A stretch of 64,000 nt of DNA, taken from Pseudomonas sp. UBA4617 (GTDB taxonomy: Bacteria; Pseudomonadota; Gammaproteobacteria; Pseudomonadales; Pseudomonadaceae). This document shows, piece after piece, positions 34,931 to 43,238 of this stretch (position 1 is its first letter; every line of letters starts with the position of its first letter). Below the pieces are notes generated by a model. It was not told where the DNA came from and made no database searches. It saw only the letters and a list, made by a program, of their open reading frames with translations. The stretch spans positions 12,986 to 76,985 of the forward strand of contig NZ_DGIR01000056.1 in assembly GCF_002386445.1 (NCBI RefSeq), written 5' to 3'. The translations under genes and the position numbers were made by a program.

Positions 34931-35853
34931 GCCGATGCCCTCAGCAGGGCAATGTAGCGCTGCAATTGTTGCTTGAAGTCTGCCGTGGGCGGCTGCTGCC
35001 ACTCGGCAAGCCGCTGCTCGCTGAAGCGACGCATGGGGTTGGCATTGCTGATACGGCGCATACGCAACAGCAAGCCGAGCAATGCCGGCGGCAGATGCGG
35101 CAAGTAGCTGATCGAGGGCCGGCCAAACGCCTGCATCAAGGCATCCTGCAGGTGACCAAAGTTGTTTTCCGGCGCCGCATCATCCGTTACTAGCACCACT
35201 TCCCCTTGGCTTACCTGTGGCACGTAGGCTACGAATGCCAAGGTTTGTGCGACCTTTTCCACACTGACCAGATGCATGCGGCGCGGGCCATAAAGGATCC
35301 GCCGCAACGCCAGCTTCCAGACGGGCGCGACGGACACCTCACGAACAAACGACACGATGTTCAGCCCACCATCACCAAACACCGCGCCCAGACGCAACAC
35401 CAGCACTTCGAAGCTGTCAGCCGGCACCATGCGCGCCAACGCTTCAGCAGCGGCGTGCTCACGTTCATAAGGCGTCCTGGGTTCGAGCTGCGTGTCGGCG
35501 TCGACCACGGCGTCCGGCGCAGCACCGAATACATCGATACTCGATACGTGCACATAGCGCTTGATGCGTGCTTCGTTGCAAGCGGCGAGCACATTGGCGA
35601 TAGCCGGCTCGAACCAGCCACTGCCATCGGGCCGCAACAGGTTGATCACTGTGCAGCCGGGCACCAGTATGGCTGCGAGGCTCGTGGATTCATTCACGTC
35701 AAAGCGGGCCACTTGCACCGTGGCATTGGTCAACCATTCGGGTTCGGTACGGTGGACCGCATAGATGACTTCCGTGTCTTTCAACGCGTCGCATACAGTC
35801 AGGAAATGTCGGCCAACAAAGCCGCTTCCCCCAATTACCACCAGCGTGTTCAT
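34927..35853 (-). CDS. SDR family NAD-dependent epimerase/dehydratase with altered active site
   Basis: 308-residue extended SDR with NAD-binding MNTLVVIGGSGFVGRHFL and the VHVSSIDVFGAAPD strand giving the catalytic Ser. The expected YxxxK is TPYEREHAAAEAL, that is Tyr-x3-His; the codon at this place is CAC. The Lys that lowers the Tyr pKa in active SDRs is therefore missing. A substrate cannot be assigned. The gene is immediately followed by, and coupled to, a GT4 gene. It could be a sugar-nucleotide reductase with a modified mechanism, or a binding or regulatory protein. Confidence 0.75.
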   Translation of the reverse strand: MNTLVVIGGSGFVGRHFLTVCDALKDTEVIYAVHRTEPEWLTNATVQVARFDVNESTSLAAILVPGCTVINLLRPDGSGWFEPAIANVLAACNEARIKRYVHVSSIDVFGAAPDAVVDADTQLEPRTPYEREHAAAEALARMVPADSFEVLVLRLGAVFGDGGLNIVSFVREVSVAPVWKLALRRILYGPRRMHLVSVEKVAQTLAFVAYVPQVSQGEVVLVTDDAAPENNFGHLQDALMQAFGRPSISYLPHLPPALLGLLLRMRRISNANPMRRFSEQRLAEWQQPPTADFKQQLQRYIALLRASA

Positions 35854-36070
35854 AGGCCGTTCGCTTCTCCATCAGCCAAGGCGGGGTACAGTGTGGGCCT
35901 GATACCTGTCAGCAGACCAGAAGGGCCACTTCGCCGCCCAGTGTCGGCAAGCCCGACAGAGAGCTCGCCATCGACAATTTCTGCTCATTACTTGTGGCAC
36001 CGGCTTGCCGGGCAATGGGCTGCAGAGCAGCACCGATCAGCGCGGGGTGACGGGATCAGCCTCGGGTCGC

Positions 36071-37195
36071 TTACTTGGACCACACCGTACGATTGATGTA
36101 ATCGGTGTAGCTGTACACGATCCGTACCACCTGCTTGGAAACCGGCCCGCCCAGGTAATCCTGCACCACCGGGATCACCCGCTGGTTGCGGTCATGTTGG
36201 CTGATCACCACGCGCACCGCGTCCAGCACACGGCCCGGTGTCAGGCCGCACATGATCAGGGTGCCTTCATCCATCCCCTCCGGTCGCTCATGGGCGTTGC
36301 GGATGGTGACCGCCGGCAGGTTCAGCAAAGAAGCCTCTTCGGTGATGGTACCGCTGTCGGAAAGCACGCAGAGCGCCCCCATCTGCAGCCGGATGTAATC
36401 CAGCAAGCCGTAGGGTTTGACAAAGCGGATCAGTGGGTGGTCCAGGCTTTCGCCCAGGTCCTCGAGGCGCTTGCGGGTACGTGGGTGGGTGGAAAAGATG
36501 ATCGGATGGCCATAGCTGTCGGCCAGGGCGCGCAGCGAGGCCAGCAGGTCACGCAGGTTCTGCGGGGTATCGACGTTCTCTTCGCGATGCGTGCTGACGA
36601 TGAAGTACTTGCCCTCTTCCAGCCCCTCGCGTTCGAGCACCGTGGAAGCGTCGATCCGAGGCCGATAGTAGTCCAGCACTTCCTGCATGTGCGAACCAGT
36701 CTTGATGATGGTTTCCGGACGAATGCCTTCATCCAGCAAATAGCGCCGGGCATGCTCGGTCAGCACCATATTGATGTCGCTGAGGTGATCGAGCACCTTG
36801 CGGTTCAACTCTTCCGGCACGCGTTGATCGAAGCAGCGGTTACCTGCCTCCATATGGAACACAGGGATCTTTCGGCGCTTGGCAGCGATCACCGCCAGGC
36901 AGGTGTTGGTGTCGCCGTACAGCAGCAAAGCGTCGGGTTTTTCCAGCTCGAAGATTTCATCGGACTTGGCGATGACTTCGGCGATGGTCCCGGCAGCCGT
37001 GGCTCCCACTGCCCCCAGAAAATGGTCCGGTTTGCGAATACCCAGGTCATCAAAGAATACCTGGTTGAGCTCGTAATCGTAGTTCTGGCCGGAATGCACC
37101 AGCACATGGTTGGCCTGCTCGTCGAGCTCGGCGATGACGCGGCTCATCTTGATCAGTTCAGGCCGGGTACCGACCAAGGTCATGACCTTAAGCAT
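36071..37195 (-). CDS. UDP-HexNAc 2-epimerase for L-FucNAc/L-QuiNAc (WbjD/WbvD-like)
   Basis: 374 residues. It belongs to the WecB fold but to the subgroup that epimerises 6-deoxy-HexNAc sugars: MLKVMTLVGTRPELIKMSRV, SGQNYDYELNQVFFDDLGI, LYGDTNTCLAVIAAKRR, HMEAGNRCFDQRVPEELNRK and THREENVDTPQNL are typical of WbjD/FnlC/CapG. It completes the path begun by the next two upstream genes by inverting C-2. It is clearly different in sequence from wecB at 43-1185. It overlaps the dehydratase gene by eight bases. Confidence 0.88.
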   Translation of the reverse strand: MLKVMTLVGTRPELIKMSRVIAELDEQANHVLVHSGQNYDYELNQVFFDDLGIRKPDHFLGAVGATAAGTIAEVIAKSDEIFELEKPDALLLYGDTNTCLAVIAAKRRKIPVFHMEAGNRCFDQRVPEELNRKVLDHLSDINMVLTEHARRYLLDEGIRPETIIKTGSHMQEVLDYYRPRIDASTVLEREGLEEGKYFIVSTHREENVDTPQNLRDLLASLRALADSYGHPIIFSTHPRTRKRLEDLGESLDHPLIRFVKPYGLLDYIRLQMGALCVLSDSGTITEEASLLNLPAVTIRNAHERPEGMDEGTLIMCGLTPGRVLDAVRVVISQHDRNQRVIPVVQDYLGGPVSKQVVRIVYSYTDYINRTVWSK

Positions 37196-38198
37196 TGAGT
37201 TGTTCCTGGATATAGTCGAGTTTCAGCAACAGAGCCTTGATGCCATCGATGTCGAGCCGCTCGGTGTTGTGTGAGGTGTAGTCGTCCAGCTCGGAGATAT
37301 GCTGCTCACCTTCGACAAAGTACTTCTTGTAATTCAGGTCACGGTTATCGGCCGGAATACGGTAGTAACGGCCCATGTCGTCGGCCTTGGCCATTTCCTC
37401 ACGAGATATGAGCGACTCGTAGAGTTTCTCACCATGCCGGGTACCGATTACCTTGATCGGGTTTTCCCGCTTGAACAGCTGGCGCAGCGCTTCGGCCAGC
37501 TCCTGCACAGTGGACGCTGGCGCTTTCTGCACGAAGATATCACCTTGCTGGGCGTTCTCGAAAGCGTGCAGCACCAGATCCACCGAGTCCTCCAGCGACA
37601 TCAGGAAGCGAGTCATGTTCGGGTCGGTCACGGTCAGTTCATTGCCGGCCTTGAGCTGATCGACAAACAGCGGAATAACCGACCCTCGTGAGGCCATTAC
37701 ATTGCCGTAACGGGTGGCGCAAATCACCGGGCCGTTCTGCGGAATCATCCGCGATTTGGCAACCATCAGTTTTTCTGCCATGGCTTTGGAAATGCCCATC
37801 GCGTTGATTGGGTATACCGCCTTGTCGGTACTCAACACCACCACGCGCTTCACCCCGTTGGCGATGGCCGCGTTCAACACGTTTTCGGTACCGATGACAT
37901 TGGTCTTCACGGCTTCCATCGGGTAGAACTCACAGGACGGCACCTGCTTCAACGCAGCAGCATGGAAGATGTAGTCGACCCCGACCATGGCCTCTGACAC
38001 GCTTTGATAGTCACGTACATCGCCGATATAAAACTTCACCTTGTCGTTGGACAAGGCAATACGCATATCTTCCTGCTTTTTCTCGTCGCGGCTGAAAACA
38101 CGTATTTCCTTGACGTTGGTGTTGAGAAAACGCTTGAGGACAGTATTACCGAAAGAGCCGGTACCACCAGTAATCATCAGGATCTTGTTATCGAACAC
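37188..38198 (-). CDS. wbjB: UDP-GlcNAc 4,6-dehydratase/5-epimerase (WbjB/CapE-like)
   Basis: 336-residue soluble SDR with NKILMITGGTGSFGNTVLKRF at the N-terminus and the VFSRDEKKQEDMR motif characteristic of WbjB/CapE/FnlA. The active site is LSTDKAVYPINAMGISKAMAEK, again with Met in place of Tyr, as known for this subfamily. It converts UDP-GlcNAc to UDP-2-acetamido-2,6-dideoxy-L-4-hexuloses, the precursor of L-FucNAc and L-QuiNAc. It overlaps the epimerase gene downstream and starts 21 bases after the reductase gene. Confidence 0.9.
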   Translation of the reverse strand: MFDNKILMITGGTGSFGNTVLKRFLNTNVKEIRVFSRDEKKQEDMRIALSNDKVKFYIGDVRDYQSVSEAMVGVDYIFHAAALKQVPSCEFYPMEAVKTNVIGTENVLNAAIANGVKRVVVLSTDKAVYPINAMGISKAMAEKLMVAKSRMIPQNGPVICATRYGNVMASRGSVIPLFVDQLKAGNELTVTDPNMTRFLMSLEDSVDLVLHAFENAQQGDIFVQKAPASTVQELAEALRQLFKRENPIKVIGTRHGEKLYESLISREEMAKADDMGRYYRIPADNRDLNYKKYFVEGEQHISELDDYTSHNTERLDIDGIKALLLKLDYIQEQLNA

Positions 38199-38219
38199 GG
38201 GTACGCTCCTTGTTGTTCG

Positions 38220-39080
38220 TTATTGACGCTGTGCGTGCATGAATTGTATGAGCGCCGGCCAGGAAGGTGGCTGGTAGCCCGCATCCGCGCGGAAGCGAGT
38301 AGAGTCCAGCGAACGATCGATTACCAGTTTGTCATCCGGTACGATCTGGGTATCCTTGCCATAAACCTTCGCCACTTGCTTGAGCAGCTCATACTTGTCG
38401 ATCGGCTCTGCAGAAACGTGGTAAAGACCCTTCAGCGAAGGATTGGGAAGAACGTAGTCCAGCATCACCCGAGCCAGTTCGGCAGTCGGCAGGCCTGAAA
38501 AAATTGCCTTGGTAAAGCCTTTGACGCAGCCTTGCTGAGAGAGGAACCAGTCGACCAGCGATGCATTGCTCTGCAACTCATGGCCAATAATTGATGTGCG
38601 CAGGGTTATGGCGTGGTCCAGGTCATGCAATTCGCCAATGTATTTGGATTTGCCATACAAGTCGGTGCAGTCCGACTCGTCCTGTTCCCGATACATGCCC
38701 TTGGTACCCGAAAACACACAGTCAGTACTGACGTGGATCAGGCGCGCACCAGCTACCCGGCACAGCGTTGCCAGACGATGCGGAAGCATGGCGTTGATCG
38801 GCAGCGCGGTGAGCGGGTCCTTGGCATCAGCAAGTTGCTTGATCAAGCCCACGCAGTTGACCACCACATCCGGCCGGGCCTTGGCGAAGGCCGCCATCAG
38901 CGCATCGGCATCGAGCACATCTACACCACAGAGCAGATGCTCGGCCTGATCTGGCGTGAAAAACCTGCACCCGGACGATGAACGCAACGTGCCCATCACC
39001 CGGTGTTGCGAATTGGCCGAGAAATACCGGAAGACGGCGTTGCCCAGCATACCCGAGACACCCAGTACCAAAATGTTCAT
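38220..39080 (-). CDS. RmlD-like UDP-4-keto-hexosamine reductase (WbvR-like)
   Basis: 286-residue SDR of the RmlD type: MNILVLGVSGMLGNAVFRYF, HVSTDCVFSGTKGMYREQD (Ser/Thr) and DLYGKSKYIGEL (YxxxK). It takes the place of WbjC/CapF, which is about 370 residues with a C-terminal cupin domain. In this protein the cupin part is absent, the length and motifs being those of an RmlD homologue. The gene order (WbuB-like, reductase, WbjB, WbjD-like) is that of an L-FucNAc/L-QuiNAc locus. By comparison with V. cholerae O37 WbvR, UDP-L-rhamnosamine, hence UDP-L-QuiNAc, is the likelier product. Substrate specificity is inferred. Coupled to the upstream gene (ATGA). Confidence 0.82.
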   Translation of the reverse strand: MNILVLGVSGMLGNAVFRYFSANSQHRVMGTLRSSSGCRFFTPDQAEHLLCGVDVLDADALMAAFAKARPDVVVNCVGLIKQLADAKDPLTALPINAMLPHRLATLCRVAGARLIHVSTDCVFSGTKGMYREQDESDCTDLYGKSKYIGELHDLDHAITLRTSIIGHELQSNASLVDWFLSQQGCVKGFTKAIFSGLPTAELARVMLDYVLPNPSLKGLYHVSAEPIDKYELLKQVAKVYGKDTQIVPDDKLVIDRSLDSTRFRADAGYQPPSWPALIQFMHAQRQ

Positions 39081-40336
39081 TGCGTCGCCTTGTCCTGTTC
39101 AATCCGTTGTTCAAACATACGCACCAGCGCCTTGCATTGGGCCTTGAGTTCGAAATGTTTCAAGAAGTAGTCCCTGGCCCTGGCGCCCATCTGCTCTCGC
39201 TGAGCTTGCGGCATGGCCAGCATCGACTTGATGCACGCCGCGAGCCCGGTCGGATCATCGGCAGGGCAGGTAATACCGGCACCGGCTTCGTTGATGACGC
39301 GGGCACCTTCGCCATCCAGGCTGCCAATTATCGGTCTGCCCGCTGCCAGGTAAGCCTGCACCTTGCTTGGGATGGTAAAGCTGAAAATCTCGTCTCGCTT
39401 GAGTGTAACCAGTAATACGGCACTAAGTTCGAACAGTTCGGCCATCGCCGAGCGTGGATAAGCACCGGCAATGATCAAGTTGTCCAGGCCCCACTTACGC
39501 TTCTCCTCTGCCAGCCATTCAGCCTTGCTGCCGGTACCGACCATCACGATACGGGACTGTGAATGTTCGGCTTGCAGCAATCGCGCCGCCCCGACAACAG
39601 TGGCCAGCCCTTGCGCGCTGCCCAGGTTGCCGGCGAACACGACGCAGAAGTGATCACGCAACAAAGTGGTCAATGACTCAGGCAACCTGCCGATCTCGCC
39701 GGAATCATCCTGCTGCAGATAAGAGTTGGGGTAGTAGCTTATTTTGTCTGCCCGCGCGTAGCGCTTGACCGGGTCGATGAATGCTCGTGACTGCACCAGC
39801 AGCACATCCACGGCCCAGTACAGACCGCGTACCAGCAAGCCCACGATCGTTAACAGGTACTTGTTACGTACGAAACCGGTGGCAGCCAGGCTCTCCGGCC
39901 ACAGGTCCTGCACCCAGAGGAAGACGGGGGCAGGATGGGCACGCTTCATGGCCAATGCCGGAATTACAGAAATGATGGGCGACGGTGCGAACACGAAGTA
40001 CACATCGAATTTTCCGCGTCTGGCATGACGAGTGAAATGCCTGACGCCATTGGCGACAAATGAAAAATAATTAAGAATTAGATTTTTTGCTCCGCCTTTT
40101 TTACGCGGACGCAAAGGCGCCCGATGAACAACCACGTTCTCGGCAAAACGATCTTCAACTGCACCGTGAGCGGTATATCCGGGAAAAACCTCACCCGCAG
40201 GGTAGTTAGGCTTACCGGTAAAAACTTCAACATGCACACCCATCGCGCTCAGTTCCTGAACAATATCATTGATAATGAAGTTCTCAGGAAAAAAATACTG
40301 GCTGACCACAGCAATTTTCAAAGGTACTTGCGTCAC
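39077..40336 (-). CDS. wbuB: Glycosyltransferase family 4, WbuB-like
   Basis: 419 residues, near the usual WbuB length. The N-terminus KIAVVSQYFFPENFIINDIV and FTGKPNYPAGEVFPGY are typical of WbuB, the L-FucNAc (or L-QuiNAc) transferase found with fnl/wbj genes. Further motifs are FVWVQDLWPESLAATG, VVFAGNLGSAQGLATVVGAA and IPSKVQAYLAAGRPIIGSLDGEGARV. The family matches its neighbours: the enzyme probably transfers the L-6-deoxy-HexNAc made by the next three genes. As first gene of the minus block it is preceded by a 443-base gap. Confidence 0.85.
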   Translation of the reverse strand: MTQVPLKIAVVSQYFFPENFIINDIVQELSAMGVHVEVFTGKPNYPAGEVFPGYTAHGAVEDRFAENVVVHRAPLRPRKKGGAKNLILNYFSFVANGVRHFTRHARRGKFDVYFVFAPSPIISVIPALAMKRAHPAPVFLWVQDLWPESLAATGFVRNKYLLTIVGLLVRGLYWAVDVLLVQSRAFIDPVKRYARADKISYYPNSYLQQDDSGEIGRLPESLTTLLRDHFCVVFAGNLGSAQGLATVVGAARLLQAEHSQSRIVMVGTGSKAEWLAEEKRKWGLDNLIIAGAYPRSAMAELFELSAVLLVTLKRDEIFSFTIPSKVQAYLAAGRPIIGSLDGEGARVINEAGAGITCPADDPTGLAACIKSMLAMPQAQREQMGARARDYFLKHFELKAQCKALVRMFEQRIEQDKATQ

Positions 40337-40779
40337 ACTGACTTATCCTTCTGCGTGTGGCGATTTCGGTGCTGCATGAAATGCCTGAACCCTCGCGGCG
40401 GCCCCGCTTGATGGCGAGACTGAATCTGGGCGGCTGTTTTGCCGCCATTCCAGGAAACACGGAAAACCAGGAGACAAGCCTCCCACCACCATCCCCGGGA
40501 TCAATTCCGATGTTGGCGCATGTTATTGCAGTTATCGGGTGACCGCCATCCTTTGGCCATCATAAAAGTATGTAGCTTGCTATGTTTTGTCGTATCCGCT
40601 GTGACGCGGTCATCAAACTACTATCCTGCGCGACTCGCATCAAGCCCCGGCCAGGCATCCTTGGTAAGTCAGTGCCTTCATCGGGCAAGTTCCTCGACCG
40701 CTCGAAAAAAAGTTGCCACCCATCGGATGGATCGGCATGCGCGGCTGCTGCGCCTGTTACGCGCATTACAGCATCTGCA
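40337..40779. other. 443-base gap at the island/core boundary
   Basis: No credible gene is visible. The region must hold the promoter for the wbuB operon on the minus strand. A short GC-rich inverted repeat (GGCGGC/GCCGCC, 40429-40446) lacks a U-run. I found no JUMPstart/ops core sequence, direct repeats or tRNA fragment that would mark an integration site. This is where core gene order ends and variable genes start. Confidence 0.45.
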
Positions 40780-42210
40780 CTATGGCACGCTGACCGTGAC
40801 CTTACGGCCCTGCTGACTGAACGCCGTCTCGATAGCCCTGCGCAACGCAACCTTGGCACCGGCGTCGCCGTGGACCAGCACCACAAGCCCGGCGGGTTCT
40901 TTACCTCGCGAAGCAAAAGCGAGCAATCCTGCCTGATCGGCGTGCCCTGAATAACCACCCAATGTAAGTACTTTGGCGCGAATCTCATACATCTGCCCAT
41001 CCAGGTCAATCTGCACAAACCCTTCCGCCCCTTCACTGGCCTGTATCACCGCACCTGGCGTGCCCTTGGCCTGGTAGCCGACGAACATCACCTCATGCCG
41101 TGGATCCCCCAGCATGGCCTTGAGGTAATTGACGATGCGCCCACCCGAGCACATGCCATTGCCAGCAATCACGATCGCCGGCCGCCCGGTGCTCTTCAGG
41201 TAATTGACAACCTGCTGATGGCGGGCGTGGGAGTCCACGCTGACAAGCTGGCTGAAACCGAGCGGGTCGCGCCCATCGGCAAGACGCACCCGTGCTCCGG
41301 CATTCCAGTAGTCGTGCAGCTCCCGGTATACAGCGGTAATGCGCTGGGCCAGGGGTGAATCCAGAATGATAGGCAACTGCGACCAGTCGAGCGGTTCGCC
41401 ATAGGGGGTCGGGCCGGCTTTGTTCAGCAAGGCTTTGCGGTGAAGAATGCCCTCGAGCTCGTACAGCAGCTCCTGGGTGCGGCCGAGGCTGAAGGCCGGA
41501 ATGAGCAGCGTGCCCTGGTCTGCAAGGGCGCGGTCGATGGCAGCTTCCAGCCGCTGCTCGCGATCGCCCGCAGGCGGGTGCAGGCGGTCACCGTAGGTGC
41601 TTTCCAGCACAAGCACGTCGGCCCGTTCCGGGGGTTGCACGGGACGCAGCAAGGGGTTGCCGCAAGCCCCCAAGTCACCGGAGAACACGTAGCGGGTGCT
41701 GATTTGTTCATACTGCATGTCGCATTCGACATAGGCCGAACCGAGCAGATGGCCAGCGCGCTGCAGGCGGATGCGGCAGGTGACGTCGGGGCACTCGACC
41801 AGGGTATGCCACCGCTGGAAAGGCAGGGGCACAATCAGGTCGTGGATGAATTCCAGATACTTCGCTACATGGGCGGGCTCACTGCTGATACTCAGCTTGT
41901 AGGCATCCTCCAGCACCAGTGGCAGCAGCCGGGCGGACGGCTCGCTGCACAGGATCGGGCCACGGTAGCCCGCAGCCAGCAATGCCGGAATGCGACCTAC
42001 GTGGTCAAGATGCACATGAGTTATGATCAGGGCCTGGATACCCTGCACGTCGAAGCCCAGCGGCGCCGATGCTGCGCCTGGCGCGGCATCGGCGCCCTGC
42101 TCCAGTCCGCAATCGATCAGCAGGCTGCTGGACGGGGCGAGGTGTAGTTGATGGCAGGAGCCGGTGACGCCGCGAACACCACCGTGATGTGAAAGGAACG
42201 GATACTCCAT
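40780..42210 (-). CDS. Beta-CASP metallo-beta-lactamase-fold RNA-processing-type hydrolase
   Basis: About 476 residues. The metal-binding motif THVHLDHVGRIPALL sits near residue 85, followed by VFSGDLGACGNPLL and LVLESTYGDR. The C-terminal part has IIVIAGNGMCSGGRI-type and GYSGHADQAGLLAF segments of the beta-CASP/RMMBL (RNA-specificity) family. It is expected to be a zinc-dependent endo- or exonuclease; the actual substrate is unknown. ATG at 42210 is preferred over an in-frame GTG at 42219. The gene lies just outside the polysaccharide island, downstream of lapA, as a flanking core gene. Confidence 0.85.
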   Translation of the reverse strand: MEYPFLSHHGGVRGVTGSCHQLHLAPSSSLLIDCGLEQGADAAPGAASAPLGFDVQGIQALIITHVHLDHVGRIPALLAAGYRGPILCSEPSARLLPLVLEDAYKLSISSEPAHVAKYLEFIHDLIVPLPFQRWHTLVECPDVTCRIRLQRAGHLLGSAYVECDMQYEQISTRYVFSGDLGACGNPLLRPVQPPERADVLVLESTYGDRLHPPAGDREQRLEAAIDRALADQGTLLIPAFSLGRTQELLYELEGILHRKALLNKAGPTPYGEPLDWSQLPIILDSPLAQRITAVYRELHDYWNAGARVRLADGRDPLGFSQLVSVDSHARHQQVVNYLKSTGRPAIVIAGNGMCSGGRIVNYLKAMLGDPRHEVMFVGYQAKGTPGAVIQASEGAEGFVQIDLDGQMYEIRAKVLTLGGYSGHADQAGLLAFASRGKEPAGLVVLVHGDAGAKVALRRAIETAFSQQGRKVTVSVP

Positions 42211-42313
42211 GCTGCGCACACTCGTCTGGGCCGAAAAATGTAGTCCGCTATTACTCCATGACGGTTGGCGCTAGCATAGGTGATACTTTCCTAAACTAAT
42301 GTAGGAAATGCCT

Positions 42314-42577
42314 TTAGTTACCGTTCAATGCCGCCTGGCGGGCAGAAGCCTTGATCTTGCGCTTGCTGCGCTGCACGCTGTAGGCCCCCAGCAGCGGGCC
42401 GACTGCAAGGCCGATGACCAGAGCGGCCAGGACCAGCACGGCGACCGGCATGGCCGGGGCTGCCCAACCGAACAGGACCAACGAGACGGTTTGCTGGTTC
42501 TCCAGCACGAAGAACAGCACCACAGCCGCCAACAGCAGCACGAACACCGCCGCCAGGGCGCGCTTGAGGTTACGCAT
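42314..42577 (-). CDS. lapA: LapA/DUF1049 family membrane protein
   Basis: 87-residue inner-membrane protein. ATG at 42577 is preceded by AAGGAG at a good distance; a longer frame further upstream would overlap ihfB and is rejected. Two hydrophobic helices (residues 6-25 and 42-65) and a basic, cytoplasmic tail (QRSKRKIKASARQ) match LapA (lipopolysaccharide assembly protein A, YciS), which in E. coli works with LapB in LPS assembly and LpxC turnover. No lapB partner follows here. It is 19 bases after ihfB, so co-transcribed. It should not be confused with the giant adhesin also called LapA in Pseudomonas. Confidence 0.88.
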   Translation of the reverse strand: MRNLKRALAAVFVLLLAAVVLFFVLENQQTVSLVLFGWAAPAMPVAVLVLAALVIGLAVGPLLGAYSVQRSKRKIKASARQAALNGN

Positions 42578-42596
42578 CAGATTGCTCCTTGTGGAA

Positions 42597-42896
42597 TCAG
42601 GTGTGGGCCTCATGCTCTTCTTCATTGACCCGGTCGCGCAATTCTTTGCCGGGCTTGAAGTGCGGCACGAACTTGCCTTCGAGGCTGACCGATTGGCCGG
42701 TCTTTGGGTTACGACCGACACGCGGTGCACGATAGTGCAGAGAGAAGCTGCCAAAACCGCGGATTTCGATACGATCACCGGTGGCAAGGCATTGTGACAT
42801 CTGTTCAAGCATGGTCTTGATGGCCAACTCCACGTCCTTGGACGAGAGCAGCCCCTGATGGGTGACAATACGTTCGATCAGCTCCGACTTCGTCAT
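42597..42896 (-). CDS. ihfB: Integration host factor subunit beta
   Basis: 99 residues of the DNABII fold. MTKSELIERIVTHQGLLS, IEIRGFGSFSLHYRAPRVGRNPKTG and VPHFKPGKELRDRVN are nearly identical to IHF-beta of other gammaproteobacteria, including the Pro at the tip of the DNA-intercalating arm in RNPKTG. With IhfA it bends DNA at specific sites. It lies downstream of rpsA, as in E. coli, but with a strong terminator and 342 bases between the two, so it probably has its own promoter. Confidence 0.97.
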   Translation of the reverse strand: MTKSELIERIVTHQGLLSSKDVELAIKTMLEQMSQCLATGDRIEIRGFGSFSLHYRAPRVGRNPKTGQSVSLEGKFVPHFKPGKELRDRVNEEEHEAHT

Positions 42897-43238
42897 ATTT
42901 TTCCCTTCGTTATCAAGCAGCTAGATCATTGCTTAACCAGTTTGTAGCACGCTGGGAAGGATTTGAACAGGGTGGTTCTTGACTTAATAAAAAAATTCAA
43001 GATTGAAGTTTTGTCGGAATGGTCTAGCTGGCGGGGCTTGGCGGGGTGGGGTTTTGGCTGGTTAGCGCTCGGCGCACGAGAGGTGGCGCTTGGGAGATCG
43101 CCTGCTGCGCGGGCGGCGCTCGGCCTCACAGGCGTACCCCCCTTACGAGGAACACCTCCTGCCCCTCCAAACTACCCAGTAGAAGCGCAAAAAAAAGGGT
43201 GGCCCGAAGGCCACCCTTTTTTACCGATCAAACAGAAC
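42897..43238. other. Gap between rpsA and ihfB
   Basis: 342 bases. The 3' part holds the rpsA terminator (43191-43222); the rest should carry the ihfB promoter, with an AT-rich stretch around 42985-43015 close to ihfB. GC-rich sequence around 43070-43160 has no recognisable feature. No gene is supported. Confidence 0.45.
43191..43222 (-). terminator. rpsA intrinsic terminator
   Basis: Perfect stem GGGTGGCC/GGCCACCC with CGAA-type tetraloop, flanked by A6 and T6. It starts 17 bases after the rpsA stop and has the U-run needed for the minus strand. Confidence 0.92.

Noticed and set aside
38220..39080. Naming this gene rfbD or wbjC
   Set aside because: A complete rfbD lies at 19863-20759 and the gene sits in a UDP-L-HexNAc pathway; the cupin domain of WbjC is absent.
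40429..40446. Hairpin GGCGGC/GCCGCC taken as a terminator
   Set aside because: Short stem, no U-run on either strand, and located upstream of wbuB and downstream of no gene.
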